Counted from the first letter of the stretch, positions 42,058 through 52,944 are shown. The stretch: DNA of 64,000 bases from Methanococcus voltae PS (GCF_024807035.1 NZ_JANUCQ010000002.1:452736-516735); one strand, 5' to 3'. Translations and numbers: made by a program. Notes: generated by a model from the sequence alone, not told the origin.

Positions 42058-42516
42058 ATGAGTAATACTAATTTAAAAAAATATAATATTTACGAAATTG
42101 GAAAATATTTTAAAGGTCAAAAGCCAGAGGATAAAAATCACGTTGTAATCTATGAGGAATACATTCCTTGTATGGAAGGCTTAGCAGTTGGTAACAAAAT
42201 CATGCTTTTATTTTGGTTTGATAAATCAGATAACGAAGAAAAAAGAAGTATTATGAAAGTTCACCCACGTGGAAATGTGAAAATACCAATAAGAGGAGTT
42301 TTTGGTACTCACTCCCCAGTTAGACCTAATCCTATCGCTTTATATGATGTTAACATATCAAAAATTGATTTTGAAAAAGGTATAATTTATATTGAAGAGG
42401 AAATTGATGCTTTTGATGAAACTCCTTTAATTGATATTAAAGTATCCGCTAATTCTTTAAATTTTGAAAAATATGGCGAAAAAGTTGAAAGTTACGATAA
42501 ATATGGATGTAAATAA
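42058..42516 (+). CDS. trmO: TrmO-family tRNA methyltransferase
   Basis: 152 residues. The family N6-methylates the t6A37 base of tRNA-Thr. The hallmark GVFGTHSPVRPNPIALYDV is near residue 82 (bacterial consensus ATRSPxRPNPIG), with EEEIDAFDETPLIDIK near 122. The enzyme forms a small beta-barrel SAM site. Two ATGs compete; the one at 42058 has GAGGGATGG at a proper distance, while 42052 overlaps it. Confidence 0.85.
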   Translation: MSNTNLKKYNIYEIGKYFKGQKPEDKNHVVIYEEYIPCMEGLAVGNKIMLLFWFDKSDNEEKRSIMKVHPRGNVKIPIRGVFGTHSPVRPNPIALYDVNISKIDFEKGIIYIEEEIDAFDETPLIDIKVSANSLNFEKYGEKVESYDKYGCK

Positions 42517-42574
42517 AATAATAATAAAATAATAAAATAATAAAATAAATTTTAATTTATAAAATTGTGAAAAT

Positions 42575-43432
42575 ATGGAAATTTTAAAGAACCTTCCGAT
42601 AACTGATAACCATATACATATTGATGAAAAAAATGGTATGGGTTCGGTAAAAGTTGCCCAAGTATTTGAAAAAGCAGGCGGTAAAACTATGATAATCCCC
42701 AATAAACCTGCTTTTAGTTTAGAATTGGAAAAACCAATTGATGAATTACTTTTGTCATTACAAAGAATTGAAGAGGAAACAAATGTAAAGGCTTTCGGTA
42801 TGGCGGGAGTACATCCGGTAGAATTTATTAACTTCGTTAGAAATGGTATGAGCATTGAAGAAGCCAAAAATAGAGTTATTCAAGCACTGGACTATTGCCA
42901 AAAGATTGTAATGGAAAATGACAATATTGTAGGGATTGGGGAAATTGGTAGACCACATTTTGAATTAACTGGCGATGATGCAGAAATACTATGGGCTACA
43001 TCAAACGAATTGTTTACTTATAGCATGGCACTTGCAAAAGATGCTGATTGTGCCATCCAAATACATGCTGAAAGTGCTTCAGATGCACAGTTTAAAGAAT
43101 TTTCAGAAATGGCAAAATCGGTGGGCTTAAATCCTGAAAAAGTAATTAAACATCATTGTGATAATCGGGTTAATGAAGGTATCAAATATGGAATTATGCC
43201 TTCAATTGTGGCATCTTCACCTTGTGACGAAGCTATAGCTATATCTGACCGTTTTTTAATGGAAACGGACTATATAGATGATTTAAAGCGCCCTGGTGTG
43301 GTATTAGGTATAAAAACCGTTCCGAGACGTACAAGGAAACTCCTGCAAAACGGTTTAATGACTGAGGAAATGTGCTATAATATTCATAAAAATAACGTTG
43401 AAAAATGCTATAATATTGAAATTGACTTTTAA
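42575..43432 (+). CDS. TatD-like metal-dependent hydrolase
   Basis: 285 residues. An amidohydrolase-type TIM barrel of the archaeal TatD-related group. Metal ligands appear as TDNHIHID near residue 9-16, GIGEIGRPHF near 117, QIHAES near 156, KHHCD near 190 and METD near 226. A nuclease or phosphodiesterase role is possible but the substrate is unknown. It converges with purL across an A-rich 81-base spacer. Confidence 0.8.
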   Translation: MEILKNLPITDNHIHIDEKNGMGSVKVAQVFEKAGGKTMIIPNKPAFSLELEKPIDELLLSLQRIEEETNVKAFGMAGVHPVEFINFVRNGMSIEEAKNRVIQALDYCQKIVMENDNIVGIGEIGRPHFELTGDDAEILWATSNELFTYSMALAKDADCAIQIHAESASDAQFKEFSEMAKSVGLNPEKVIKHHCDNRVNEGIKYGIMPSIVASSPCDEAIAISDRFLMETDYIDDLKRPGVVLGIKTVPRRTRKLLQNGLMTEEMCYNIHKNNVEKCYNIEIDF

Positions 43433-43513
43433 TTAGAATATAAAGGAAAAATAAGTAAAATAAAATAGTAAAATAATAATATAAAAAAATAATATATAAT
43501 TAATATATTGGTA

Positions 43514-45736
43514 TTATAATTCTCCCATTAATTTAGGGAATCCATTATAATAACTTTCTTTTATTTCTTCTGATGAAATGTTTACAATTTCTTGACCGTT
43601 TAATTCAACTTTTAATTGTTTTTCGGCTGTTAAATTGCCCAATTTTGTTGCAAATATCTCGTTACTACTGAATTTTGAAATTACGTACTCCATAATTTCA
43701 GGGGTTACTGCAACTAAGATTCTACCTGATGATTCAGAGTAAAGATTTGTTATATTTGATAAATTGCTGTTGATAGCAATATCCACACCCAAATCAGTAT
43801 TCATTACCATTTTGCTTAATGCAATAGCCATTCCTCCTCTCGAAAGGTCAACAGCTTCGTTAATTAATCCATTTTCGATTAAATCAACTAATATATTGTA
43901 TGTATTCATTTCTTTTTTCAAGTCCGCTTTTGGGATAAATCCATCTTCAGTGTTATGAATTACTTTGTGGTATTCGCTACCGCCCATTTCTTCCTTAGTT
44001 TCACCGATTAATAATAAAACATCGTTTTCTTTTGGTTTCACTAATACATTAGGTATTAACTCGATGTCTTTAATTTTTCCGATGATGCTTATTGTAGGTG
44101 TTGGGTTTATAGGGTAATCTTTACCTTCAATGATTGTTTCGTTGTATAAACTTACGTTTCCACCCACAACAGGAACGTTTAAAAACTCTGCTGCGTCTGT
44201 TAATCCTTCGATTGACTTTTTAAGTTGCCAGTATCTTTCAGGCTTTTCAGGATTTCCAAAGTTTAAGTTGTCCAACATTCCAATAGGTCTAGCACCTACA
44301 GTCGCTAAATTTCTTACGCTTTCACATACTAAGGTTTTAGCTGCTTCGTAAGGGTTTAATTTTGAGAATGTAGAGTTACAGTCAGCTGTTAAAGCTACAC
44401 CCATTGGGTAAATATCTTGTACTTTTAAAGCTGCTGCATCCTTTCCTGGTTTTACAACGGTTCTTAATTGAACTTCGTGGTCGTATCTTTCATATATGTT
44501 TGATTTTGAACATATGTTTGGACTTTCTAGCATAGTTTTAAGTGTTTCGTTGTGCTCTTCCTTAGTTTTTGGAGTTTTTGCGTCTGCTTCCAATTTCTCT
44601 GTATCTTCTGCTTTTTCTTTTATATCTTCTTTTTCAGGCAAATCATACAATGGAGCTTCACATAATAACTCGAGCGGTAAATCAACTACTAATTCATCAT
44701 TGTGGTAAGCAATTAATCTTTTGGTATCTGTTGTCTTACCGATTACTGCGCAAGGTAATTCATATTTTTCGAAAATACTGAGTAATTCTTCTTCAGAGCC
44801 TGCTTTAACAGCAAATAAATTTCTCTCTTGACTTTCTGAAATCATTATTTCGTAAGGAGTCATTCCTTGCTCCCTTAAAAATACGTTTTCAAGGTGTAAT
44901 TCTGCACCTACGCCACCACTAAAGCACATTTCGGAACATGATGAGGTTATACCTGCTGCCCCTAAATCCTTCATTGCTTTTACATTGCCGGTTTTACAAG
45001 CTTCTAATGTTGCGTCGATTAATTTCTTTTCTTTGAATGCGTCGCCGATTTGAACACTTGGCCTGTCGCCTTCACTTTCACTGGTTAAGTCTTTTGAAGC
45101 AAATGAAGCCCCCCCAATACCATCTTTTCCAGTATCGCCCACTAAAATTATAGATAAGCCTTCTTCTTTTGCCTTACCTTCAATAATTTCATCTTCGTGG
45201 ACTAAACCAATAGCCACAACATTTACAAGGTTATTGTAGTCATATGATGAATCGAATTCGCATTCTCCACCAACTGTTGGGACACCGATTCTGTTACCAT
45301 AGTCACCAATACCGCTCATAACTCCATCTACGAGCCATTTTACCTTATCTTTTTCATTTCCTTTGATGTCACCAAATCTAAGTGCATCTAATAAAGCTAT
45401 TGGCTTTGAATTCATTGAGATGATATCTCTTATAATTCCCCCAACTCCTGTTGCTGAGCCGTTGTATGGGTCGATATATGACGGGTGGTTGTGGCTTTCC
45501 ATTGCCATAGCTACGCATATGTCTTTATCTAGTCTTATAATTGCTGCATCATCTCCAGGACCTACAATCATATTTGGGTTTTCCTTTACAGTTCTTCCAA
45601 ACATTTTTAAAAGGTTTTTAGAGCTTCTGTATGCACAATGTTCACTCCATAAGTTTTCAAACATTGCTATTTCTACATCATTTGGCTTTCTGCCCAATTG
45701 CTCTTCAATAAACTTCAAATCGTTCGTATCAACCAT
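43514..45736 (-). CDS. purL: Phosphoribosylformylglycinamidine synthase subunit PurL
   Basis: 740 residues. ATP-dependent fourth enzymatic step in purine synthesis, working with PurS and PurQ (not nearby). [18 protein letters not shown] near residue 25 carries the catalytic His; [34 protein letters not shown] near 80-95 and [16 protein letters not shown] are family blocks. A duplicated AIRS-type half begins near 400. A charged linker with many Lys/Glu occupies about residues 372-400. Single gene. Confidence 0.96.
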   Translation of the reverse strand: MVDTNDLKFIEEQLGRKPNDVEIAMFENLWSEHCAYRSSKNLLKMFGRTVKENPNMIVGPGDDAAIIRLDKDICVAMAMESHNHPSYIDPYNGSATGVGGIIRDIISMNSKPIALLDALRFGDIKGNEKDKVKWLVDGVMSGIGDYGNRIGVPTVGGECEFDSSYDYNNLVNVVAIGLVHEDEIIEGKAKEEGLSIILVGDTGKDGIGGASFASKDLTSESEGDRPSVQIGDAFKEKKLIDATLEACKTGNVKAMKDLGAAGITSSCSEMCFSGGVGAELHLENVFLREQGMTPYEIMISESQERNLFAVKAGSEEELLSIFEKYELPCAVIGKTTDTKRLIAYHNDELVVDLPLELLCEAPLYDLPEKEDIKEKAEDTEKLEADAKTPKTKEEHNETLKTMLESPNICSKSNIYERYDHEVQLRTVVKPGKDAAALKVQDIYPMGVALTADCNSTFSKLNPYEAAKTLVCESVRNLATVGARPIGMLDNLNFGNPEKPERYWQLKKSIEGLTDAAEFLNVPVVGGNVSLYNETIIEGKDYPINPTPTISIIGKIKDIELIPNVLVKPKENDVLLLIGETKEEMGGSEYHKVIHNTEDGFIPKADLKKEMNTYNILVDLIENGLINEAVDLSRGGMAIALSKMVMNTDLGVDIAINSNLSNITNLYSESSGRILVAVTPEIMEYVISKFSSNEIFATKLGNLTAEKQLKVELNGQEIVNISSEEIKESYYNGFPKLMGEL

Positions 45737-45948
45737 TTTTACACCTTTGTATATGTAAATGAGACATATATATGTTAAAATATAATTTTAATTTTGGTAA
45801 ACTTAATACATAATAAATTATGTTTTTGTATATATTATTATGTGTATTTTTGGGAAATTAAGAAAGAAAAACGAATAAAATAAAAATAAAATTAGAATAA
45901 TAAAAAAAGTTATGTTATAACGTTATATTATCATGTTAAAATTAAATA

Positions 45949-47412
45949 TTAGCATAGCGTAGCAACAATTACGTTATCTTTTACTCTGTGAATTTTCACA
46001 TTTACAGTATTTCCAAGTAATTTCTCCGTATTTTTACAGTTTATTATCTGAATTACCCTATCTCGAGCAATTCCGATAACTTCTCCAAATATACGTCCTT
46101 CAGCCACCACTTTTACATTTTCAACAGTCTCATTTAGTGAAAATGGGCACGGTATCCGCCTCATAGGTCTAGAACCATAGTATTTTAAAGGAGTTTTTAA
46201 ATGAACGTCAAATCCTTGTTTCGTATATTCATTTTCAAGGGTATTTAGTAATTCATAAAATTTCTTAAAGTCCCAAATTTTCATATTTGGTACTTTTCTA
46301 CCAAATTGATATGTTAAGCATAATTGTACGCCCAAAATTGGATTTAACTTATTTGTAATTGGGTTTATTGTATTTTGAGGAATCCTATTCTGTAAATCAA
46401 CCGCATAATCGATTACTTTTCTAAATTCTTCATCGTTATAACCAGGAAGTAGTAAAGGGGCTATTAAAAGGTGAATTTTTGAATTCTTTACGTATTCTGC
46501 CATTTCTTTTATTTTTTCGATGTTGTAAGTTTTTTTACCCGAAAGACCTTTTGAAAATTTTTCATCCATTGCGTTTATTGACAAATTTATTCTATGCAAA
46601 CCTGCTTCTTCTAACTCATCAATTAACTTGTAAGATAAATTAACCCCATTTGATTGAATTGAAACAATTCCACTTCCTTTACTAACAACGTCGTTCAATC
46701 GTTCTACTAACTCGGGTAACGGATGATATAACATAGGTTCACCTTGACCATCCAAGTGTGCTTCAAGTTTATTATTTCCCTTATATCCTACAACACGTTC
46801 AAAAGTATTTATTAAATGGTCTATATCTACATAATAATCGTTTATTCTTGATTTGGACGGTGTTCCTTCATCTACAGAACAGAATGGACATCGTATATTG
46901 CAACCGCTATGTCCCCTAACTTGAATAATATTTGTGCCCCTATCGATTACTCCAAAAGCCGTATGTCCCATTAAGGGGATATTTTCAGTTACATATATTG
47001 TTTTACGTCCTGTAACTTTATTTTTGAGATTTGATGCTAAATTCATAGATATATTAGTTAATATATCACTTTTAATATTATTTATATTCTTTAAAGCATA
47101 TTTACTCATTTCATCTTTAAAGTCATCCAAAATTATCTTTTTATTGAAACTTTCATCTTTTTCATCTTTTTCATCTTTGTCTTCGCTATTATTAGGTATT
47201 GTTATATTACCGTATTTTTTAACATTTTTTGGGATTTCTACTTCATAATATTTATTTATGCCAATTTTTAACATTTCAAATTTTTTATTTTCAGCTTTAT
47301 CTTCAATACTTGTAATCATTTTATAATTTGAAAAATCTAAAATATGAGGTGCTTCCGTAGATAAATTTTCGTCGTGTTTGTTATTTTTCCTTTTTTTATT
47401 ATCTTTTGCCAT
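45949..47412 (-). CDS. Radical SAM protein with C-terminal TRAM domain
   Basis: 487 residues. The [4Fe-4S] motif CNIRCPFC is near residue 175, followed by the glycine-rich LDGQGEPMLYHPL block. The C-terminal 60 residues (from about 425) form a TRAM RNA-binding domain with GRIFGEVIGIARDRVIQI. The N-terminal 140 residues are Lys/Asn/Asp-rich and contain a repeated DEKDEKDE segment. It fits the uncharacterised archaeal Fe-S oxidoreductase group COG2100; radical SAM plus TRAM suggests RNA modification, but the target is unknown. Single gene divergent from nob1. Confidence 0.78.
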   Translation of the reverse strand: MAKDNKKRKNNKHDENLSTEAPHILDFSNYKMITSIEDKAENKKFEMLKIGINKYYEVEIPKNVKKYGNITIPNNSEDKDEKDEKDESFNKKIILDDFKDEMSKYALKNINNIKSDILTNISMNLASNLKNKVTGRKTIYVTENIPLMGHTAFGVIDRGTNIIQVRGHSGCNIRCPFCSVDEGTPSKSRINDYYVDIDHLINTFERVVGYKGNNKLEAHLDGQGEPMLYHPLPELVERLNDVVSKGSGIVSIQSNGVNLSYKLIDELEEAGLHRINLSINAMDEKFSKGLSGKKTYNIEKIKEMAEYVKNSKIHLLIAPLLLPGYNDEEFRKVIDYAVDLQNRIPQNTINPITNKLNPILGVQLCLTYQFGRKVPNMKIWDFKKFYELLNTLENEYTKQGFDVHLKTPLKYYGSRPMRRIPCPFSLNETVENVKVVAEGRIFGEVIGIARDRVIQIINCKNTEKLLGNTVNVKIHRVKDNVIVATLC

Positions 47413-47590
47413 AATTAACCCTTAAGTAATTCAAATTCTTGATGGATTTCTTGTTTAAATTATTACATAACTATATACGCTAAGTTTTAAATTAGATATA
47501 GTATTATTTAATATTAAAATATATTGAAAAATATATATTAAAAACAATACATTTTAGGAATAGTGTAGATAACATGTTATGTGTGATATT

Positions 47591-48214
47591 ATGGAAAATT
47601 ATTCTTCAGAATTATATAAAATTATTGAAAATTACAAACAAAATTTTAATGAAAATTTAAAAATTCTTGATGCTTCAGCTTTTATACACGGGTATAATCC
47701 AATGTTAGAGGACGGAGAGCATTTTGCTACAAATAACATTGTTGAAGAAGTAAAAACAAAAGAAGATGTTGTTTTTTTGGCTTTAGAGTCTAACCGTGTT
47801 AAAGTAATGGAACCCAGTACCGAAATACTAAACATTGTTAGAGAAACAGCTTTAAAAACAGGTGATGCTGTTTCAGACAATGATATGGAAATTTTAGCCC
47901 TTGCAATTCAGCTTTCTGGCGTACTTTACACCGATGACTACGGTATTCAAAATGTTGCAAAAAAATTTGAAACAAAAATTAAAAACATCAGTATGGAAGG
48001 AATTAAAAAGGAATTTATTTGGCGTAAGATGTGCAAAGGCTGTAAAAAGCTTTATAATGTAAATTGCGGAAGTGAAACATGTGAAGTTTGCGGAAGTGAA
48101 CTAGTTAGGAAGATGGTTAAAAAAAGAATTAATAAAGGCGGTACAAATAAAAAATATAAAAAAAATTCGAATAAAAAATATAAAAAAGACAGTAATGAAA
48201 TTGTTTGGAAATAA
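47591..48214 (+). CDS. nob1: rRNA maturation endonuclease Nob1
   Basis: 207 residues. Cuts the 3' end of 16S rRNA. The N-terminal PIN domain shows KILDASAFIHGYNP (first Asp near 19), TNNIVEEV near 45, SDNDMEILALAIQL near 95 and YTDDYGIQNVA near 114 (acidic catalytic residues). A zinc ribbon follows with CKGCKKLY and CEVCGSEL (about 143-165). A Lys/Asn-rich tail of about 30 residues ends the protein. The ATG at 47591 has TGTGAT upstream; ATG 47579 is part of that site. Confidence 0.93.
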   Translation: MENYSSELYKIIENYKQNFNENLKILDASAFIHGYNPMLEDGEHFATNNIVEEVKTKEDVVFLALESNRVKVMEPSTEILNIVRETALKTGDAVSDNDMEILALAIQLSGVLYTDDYGIQNVAKKFETKIKNISMEGIKKEFIWRKMCKGCKKLYNVNCGSETCEVCGSELVRKMVKKRINKGGTNKKYKKNSNKKYKKDSNEIVWK

Positions 48215-48292
48215 TAGGGTAATAGAAAAATAAATTATAAATTATAAAAATAAAATATTGATAAATTAAAAATAAATTAATTTAGATTAGAA

Positions 48293-49414
48293 TTAAATCA
48301 TTTCAACGAATGCTTCTAATCTTGTTTTTATTTGTTCTTTGTCGCTTTCGGAGTAGTCTGTTTCTACCCTTATGATAGGAATTCCTGCTTCCTTAAGTGC
48401 ATCTTCAACCAAAACGCCTTCAATGTTAAAGTCGTGGCAGAATTGTAATGTATAGTACACTACACCATCTACTTTTTGTTCTTTTACTAATTCTTTAATT
48501 CTATCTATTCTTTTATCATTTTTGTAAGCTACAGCACAGTTTATTTTGAAGTATCTGTTTGCTACGTCTTCAATTGTGTTACCTTCAACGTAGTTTTCGA
48601 ATTTTCTTGTACCCGTACAGGTTTCTTCCCCTACAACGATACCGCCAACTTCTTCAACAAGGTCTACAATTTTGGTATTTCCTGCGGTCATTGGACAACC
48701 TGCGATTAAGATTCTTTTTCCTGTATATCCTTCGCCTTTTGATACTCTTTCTTCTAATTCCGCTACCAATTCTGTTAAAATTTCTATTCTGTCCTGTATG
48801 CTTAATAAGAATGATTTTTGGAAGAATGATAAAGCATCTTTACCTGATATAGGGGTTGGGTCGTTTGCTCTTAATTCGTAAATTTTGTAGAATAATTCTC
48901 TTTCTTTGTTTTCTAAAGCAATAGCTTCAGCTAATTTTTCGTCTGTAATTTCGTTACCGGTGAATTCTTCAATTAATTCCTTAAATTTAATAACTTCATC
49001 GACCCATAATTTTCTAGAAGCTTCATCTCTGAAATGAGGTAAGTGCATAACGTGCATTCTTGCCATTTCTTCCATTTTTTCGAACATTTTCTTTTTACCA
49101 TCGCAAGTTGTTTCACCTACAACGATGTCTGCTGCTTCAAAGTAAGGGCAAGCTTTATCTTTTTTAAAGCCGTATGATGATTTGATTAATGGACATAAGT
49201 TTCTTGGTAAATCTTCTTCAGCTGATGGGATTGTTGAGTCTTTACCCCCACATAAACCAACTGGTACGCTACCTGATGCGTGTATTAATTCCGTAGGTAC
49301 AAAAGTACAGAATAAACCGAATACTTTTTTACCGGCGTCTTTTTCTGCGTATAATTCATCTTTTCTGTTTGCAAAAGCTTCATTTAACTTTGCAACTGAT
49401 TTTAATTCATTCAT
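48293..49414 (-). CDS. Double-cubane cluster / HgdB-like 2-hydroxyacyl-CoA dehydratase family protein
   Basis: 373 residues. The family (BzdN/FldB/HgdB, including double-cubane cluster proteins) reduces difficult substrates with electrons delivered by an ATP-driven activator. Cysteines near the expected cluster positions are in [46 protein letters not shown] and ETCTGTRKF, with QFCHDF near 340. A lone chain without a second dehydratase subunit and with no acyl-CoA genes around favours the homodimeric double-cubane type. An activator gene is 3.9 kb away at 53287. Physiological substrate unknown. Confidence 0.82.
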   Translation of the reverse strand: MNELKSVAKLNEAFANRKDELYAEKDAGKKVFGLFCTFVPTELIHASGSVPVGLCGGKDSTIPSAEEDLPRNLCPLIKSSYGFKKDKACPYFEAADIVVGETTCDGKKKMFEKMEEMARMHVMHLPHFRDEASRKLWVDEVIKFKELIEEFTGNEITDEKLAEAIALENKERELFYKIYELRANDPTPISGKDALSFFQKSFLLSIQDRIEILTELVAELEERVSKGEGYTGKRILIAGCPMTAGNTKIVDLVEEVGGIVVGEETCTGTRKFENYVEGNTIEDVANRYFKINCAVAYKNDKRIDRIKELVKEQKVDGVVYYTLQFCHDFNIEGVLVEDALKEAGIPIIRVETDYSESDKEQIKTRLEAFVEMI

Positions 49415-49828
49415 TTTGTCACCAAAGTTAGTTTAATATTCGTAATATTTGATTTTAATATATTGATACATTAGTATTTTATGAGAATGTTAGTTTTGGA
49501 ATATTTGAAGTATTTTTAGGTAATATTTTATTTAAGATTAGGATAGTTATTCATTAAATTAATAACTATATTAATATTTATATTTTATAAACATATCTAT
49601 TAGATAAATTAATAAGCTAAATAAATAACAATTATATTATGACGTCTAATGAATTATTTAAAGTTACGTAACTTTATTTGAGATTATATAATATTATTTA
49701 AAAATAGATATTTTGTGATTAAATTTTTATATAATGTATTTATATGAATGAATAAAGCATATTTTTACTTTAAAAATAAAATAAAACATAAAATATATTT
49801 TATATAAAAAATAATGGAATTGAAACTT
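49415..49828. other. Divergent intergenic region with an 18-base palindrome
   Basis: 414 A+T-rich bases between the double-cubane gene and dph6. It contains a perfect 18-base palindrome at 49659-49676. TATA-like elements flank it on both sides (GATTATATAAT at about 49683; TTTTATATAATG at about 49725). No reading frame or RNA is seen. Confidence 0.5.
49659..49676. promoter_or_regulatory. Perfect 18-base palindrome, operator candidate
   Basis: TAAAGTTACGTAACTTTA reads the same on both strands. It lies about midway between the divergent double-cubane and dph6 genes. Related half-sites occur at 40616-40625 (CGTAACTTTA, identical) and at about 51043-51052 (CGCAACTTTA) upstream of the pilin-like gene. 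Confidence 0.45.
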
Positions 49829-50500
49829 ATGAAACTTGCATCTCTTTATTCCGGTGGAAAGGACTCAACCTATGCGTTATATTGGGCACTACAAAATGGT
49901 CATGACGTTAAATATTTAGTAAATGTAAAATCAAAAAATAAGGAAAGTTATATGTTTCACATTCCAAATGTGGAATTAACTAGCCTAGTTTCTGAAACTA
50001 CAGGTATTCCGCTTGTAGAAGTATTTACAGAAGGCGAAAAAGAAAAAGAAGTTGAAGATTTAAAAGAAGCCTTATCTAACTTAGATATCGATGGAGTAGT
50101 TTGCGGTGCACTTGCCAGTGAATACCAAAAAGAACGTGTTGACAGAATTTGTAAGGAACTTGGTATTGAATCAATAGCACCACTTTGGCATATTGAACAA
50201 GAAACTATATTACGAGATACTGCCAAATTGTTTGACGTTAGAATAGTTGGCGTTTATGCCTATGGACTTGGTAAAGAATGGCTCGGTAAAAAGATAGATG
50301 CTAGCAATATCGAACAATTACTTAAAATTATGAGCAAATATCAAATAAATAAAGCCTTCGAAGGTGGAGAAGCTGAAACTTTCGTTTTTGATGCACCCTT
50401 CTTTAAAGAAAAAATCGAAGTAATTGAATCTGAAATTGAATGGGACGGTATTAGTGGCACATATTATGTTAAAAAAGCTAAATTAACACCTAAAGATTAA
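49829..50500 (+). CDS. dph6: Diphthine-ammonia ligase (Dph6 family)
   Basis: 223 residues. Amidates diphthine on elongation factor 2 to diphthamide. The PP-loop ATP motif [14 protein letters not shown] is at residues 7-20; [11 protein letters not shown] near 35, [18 protein letters not shown] near 92 and LAPLWH-like SIAPLWHIE near 113 follow, with GEAETFVFD near 180. Length fits archaeal members. An upstream in-frame ATG at 49814 is possible, but the start at 49829 matches the usual MKLA N-terminus; no strong ribosome binding site decides. Confidence 0.88.
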   Translation: MKLASLYSGGKDSTYALYWALQNGHDVKYLVNVKSKNKESYMFHIPNVELTSLVSETTGIPLVEVFTEGEKEKEVEDLKEALSNLDIDGVVCGALASEYQKERVDRICKELGIESIAPLWHIEQETILRDTAKLFDVRIVGVYAYGLGKEWLGKKIDASNIEQLLKIMSKYQINKAFEGGEAETFVFDAPFFKEKIEVIESEIEWDGISGTYYVKKAKLTPKD

Positions 50501-50611
50501 AAATAGAAAAATATTAGTTTATTTGTAAATTTTATAATTTTTATTTTAATTTATTATTATTTTATTACTATTTTATTGTTATTTTAGTGTTATTTTATTA
50601 TTTTTAAGTAA

Positions 50612-50875
50612 TTATTCAAATACTTCTTTAATTGGCTCTTCAATAAGCTCCTTTTCGTCATCTTCTGGAACTGTAACATATTCTTCAGCTATTATTGCTG
50701 GTTCAGCGTCTATGTCAGCATTTTTTGAAAGTGACTTAAAGCTAATTCCTAACTCACCATTTATATCCATAGAGCCTATTTTAAATTTAATTAATCTAAT
50801 ATCTTGTTTTAAATCTATTCTAATTACAAGCTCTTTGTCAGCTAGTGCATTTATAAGGTTTTCAGCGTCTGCCAT
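50612..50875 (-). CDS. Small acidic hypothetical protein
   Basis: 87 residues; family not recognised. The first 60 residues (ENLINALADKELVIRIDLKQ, IRLIKFKIGSMDINGELGIS) look like a small beta-rich domain; the last 25 are acidic (PEDDEKELIEEPIKEVFE). A GAGAGGGGTT ribosome binding site precedes the ATG. T-rich runs flank its stop. It converges with dph6 and is divergent from the pilin-like gene. Confidence 0.6.
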   Translation of the reverse strand: MADAENLINALADKELVIRIDLKQDIRLIKFKIGSMDINGELGISFKSLSKNADIDAEPAIIAEEYVTVPEDDEKELIEEPIKEVFE

Positions 50876-51153
50876 ATTAAACCCCTCTCAAATTTTTATT
50901 TTTTATCAAATGACATATTAAAACTAATTAATAATATAAATATCACTTTTATAGTATATTAATATTTATAAAAAAATATATATTTAAAGAAAACTAATAA
51001 AAATATAATGGCAAATATTATTGTTAGAAATTACGCAACTTTATATAACTATTTAATTACTTGTTTACTTACCAAATATTTACCAATCGTATAGTTACTT
51101 ATTTAATTAATACACTTTTATATCAGTATAATTCAAATTTAAAAGGTATATTT

Positions 51154-51834
51154 ATGTTAAAATTAAAAAATAGAAAAAAAGGACAAGTTTCACTAGAATT
51201 GGGTATATTTATAGCATTAGTACTTGCAGTATCTGCGATAGTGGGGATTGGATATATAAATGGAATTAAAAATGTAGGGGACGCTTATGCTAAACCTCTA
51301 GATGAGCTAGATTTTGACCCTAAATCATATATTCCAAAACCCAATATTACATTAGAGGATGCCTTGAATAATACAAACCTTACAGAAATACAGAAAACAC
51401 TGGAATCAAATAAAGATGCTTTAATTGATGAAATAAACAAAAGCGGTATTTTAAGTGGTTCTGAACTTATTTATTCAAAGAATAATGCAGGCTCAAACAA
51501 CTCTTGGAGTAGGATATTGGAAAATCATCTTGAAAACTTATCTAAACCACCTTATGACAATATGCTAGGTATTTCAAATCCCTCATATCCTAACAATAAA
51601 GGTATTTTAAATTGGAATGCTGTTGGGAATTTACCTGCCATCTTCCAAAATCCCGCGGTATTTATCACCAATAATGCAAAATATAGTTATGATAATGTAG
51701 ATACTGCCGACGATTTGGAAAAATTAAAAGGAACAGTGATTATATATAAACCTGACGTCTCAAAAATTATGGAATATTACTATATAGATGAAAATCTAAA
51801 AAAATCAAAAAAAGAAACTTACAGGATTAAATAA
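51154..51834 (+). CDS. Class III signal peptide (pilin-like) protein
   Basis: 226 residues. A basic leader LKNRKKG is followed directly by QVSLELGIFIALVLAVSAI, the QxSxE motif and hydrophobic core of archaeal class III (type IV pilin-like) signal peptides; cleavage is expected between Gly and Gln, at about residue 11-12, by EppA or FlaK-type prepilin peptidase. The remaining 190 residues are polar, Asn-rich and without further membrane helices; several N-x-S/T sequons are present. The frame opens at 51061, but ATG 51154 follows AAAGGTAT. Larger than typical structural pilins; it could be a minor or adhesin-type pilin. Confidence 0.75.
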   Translation: MLKLKNRKKGQVSLELGIFIALVLAVSAIVGIGYINGIKNVGDAYAKPLDELDFDPKSYIPKPNITLEDALNNTNLTEIQKTLESNKDALIDEINKSGILSGSELIYSKNNAGSNNSWSRILENHLENLSKPPYDNMLGISNPSYPNNKGILNWNAVGNLPAIFQNPAVFITNNAKYSYDNVDTADDLEKLKGTVIIYKPDVSKIMEYYYIDENLKKSKKETYRIK

Positions 51835-52110
51835 TATTTAAAAAATGATATTATGTCCTTAAATACCTTTTAAAAACTTATTTTATTTATTTTTTGAGCC
51901 ATAATCTATTTTAATAAATTTATTGCAGTTTAACTTAGTTTAACTTAGTTTAAAAAGATATTTTTAACACATGCTATATTAGAATAATTAATATACGTAA
52001 TAAGGTTTTAAAATAGGAATTCATATATATAAAATACCATTAAAGATAATACGGTAGTATATAATAAATTGGTAATATATTAAATAACATAATAACAAAC
52101 TGGTGATATT

Positions 52111-52944
52111 ATGGTAGTAAAAGTAGGTATCATAAAATGTGGTAACATAGGAATGTCCCCTTTAATCGACCTTAGCCTCGATGAAAGAGCTGACAGAAAC
52201 GACATAGACGTGAGAGTTATAGGTAGTGGGGCTAAAATGGGCCCTGAACAAGTTGAAGAAGTTACTAAAAAAATGATTGAAGATATAAAACCAGACTTTG
52301 TTTTATACATCGGACCAAACCCAGCTGCTCCTGGGCCAAAAGTTGCAAGAGAATTATTAAGCGCTGCTGACATCCCTGCTGTAATCATTGGTGATGCACC
52401 AGGTATTAAAGACAAAGACGCTATGGCAGAACAAGGATTAGGATACATTTTAATTAAATGTGACCCAATGATTGGTGCAAGAAGACAGTTTTTAGACCCT
52501 GTTGAAATGTCAATGTTTAACGCTGATGTTGTTAGAGTATTAGCTGGAACTGGTGCTGCTAGAGTAGTTCAGAACGCTGTTGATGCTATGATTTACGCAG
52601 TTGAAGAAGGAAAAGAAATCGAACTTCCAAAAATCATTGTTACAGATGCAAAAGCTGTTGCTGCTGCTGAATTCTCAAACCCATACGCAAAAGCAAAAGC
52701 TATGGCTGCTTTCGTAATGGCTGAAAAAGTAGCTGACATTGACGTAAAAGGATGCTTTATGACCAAAGAAATGGACAAATACATCCCTATCGTTGCTTCA
52801 GCACACGAAACCATCAGATGCGCTGCTAAATTAGTAGACGAAGCTAGAGAATTAGAAAAAGCAACAGATGCAGTAAGCAGAAAACCACACGCAGGTGCTG
52901 GTGCTATCTTAAACAAATCAAAATTAATGGAAAAACCAGAATAA
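52111..52944 (+). CDS. mtd: F420-dependent methylenetetrahydromethanopterin dehydrogenase
   Basis: 277 residues. Central methanogenesis enzyme converting methenyl- to methylene-tetrahydromethanopterin with reduced F420. MVVKVGIIKCGNIGMSPLID opens the protein; LYIGPNPAAPGPKVARELL near 68 and IKCDPMIGARRQFLDP near 116 are diagnostic. Length equals the family. A TGGTGAT ribosome binding site and a TATA element GTATATAATA near 52058 precede the start. Codon use resembles the ribosomal genes, consistent with high expression. A T-run near 53060 may end the transcript. Confidence 0.97.
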   Translation: MVVKVGIIKCGNIGMSPLIDLSLDERADRNDIDVRVIGSGAKMGPEQVEEVTKKMIEDIKPDFVLYIGPNPAAPGPKVARELLSAADIPAVIIGDAPGIKDKDAMAEQGLGYILIKCDPMIGARRQFLDPVEMSMFNADVVRVLAGTGAARVVQNAVDAMIYAVEEGKEIELPKIIVTDAKAVAAAEFSNPYAKAKAMAAFVMAEKVADIDVKGCFMTKEMDKYIPIVASAHETIRCAAKLVDEARELEKATDAVSRKPHAGAGAILNKSKLMEKPE

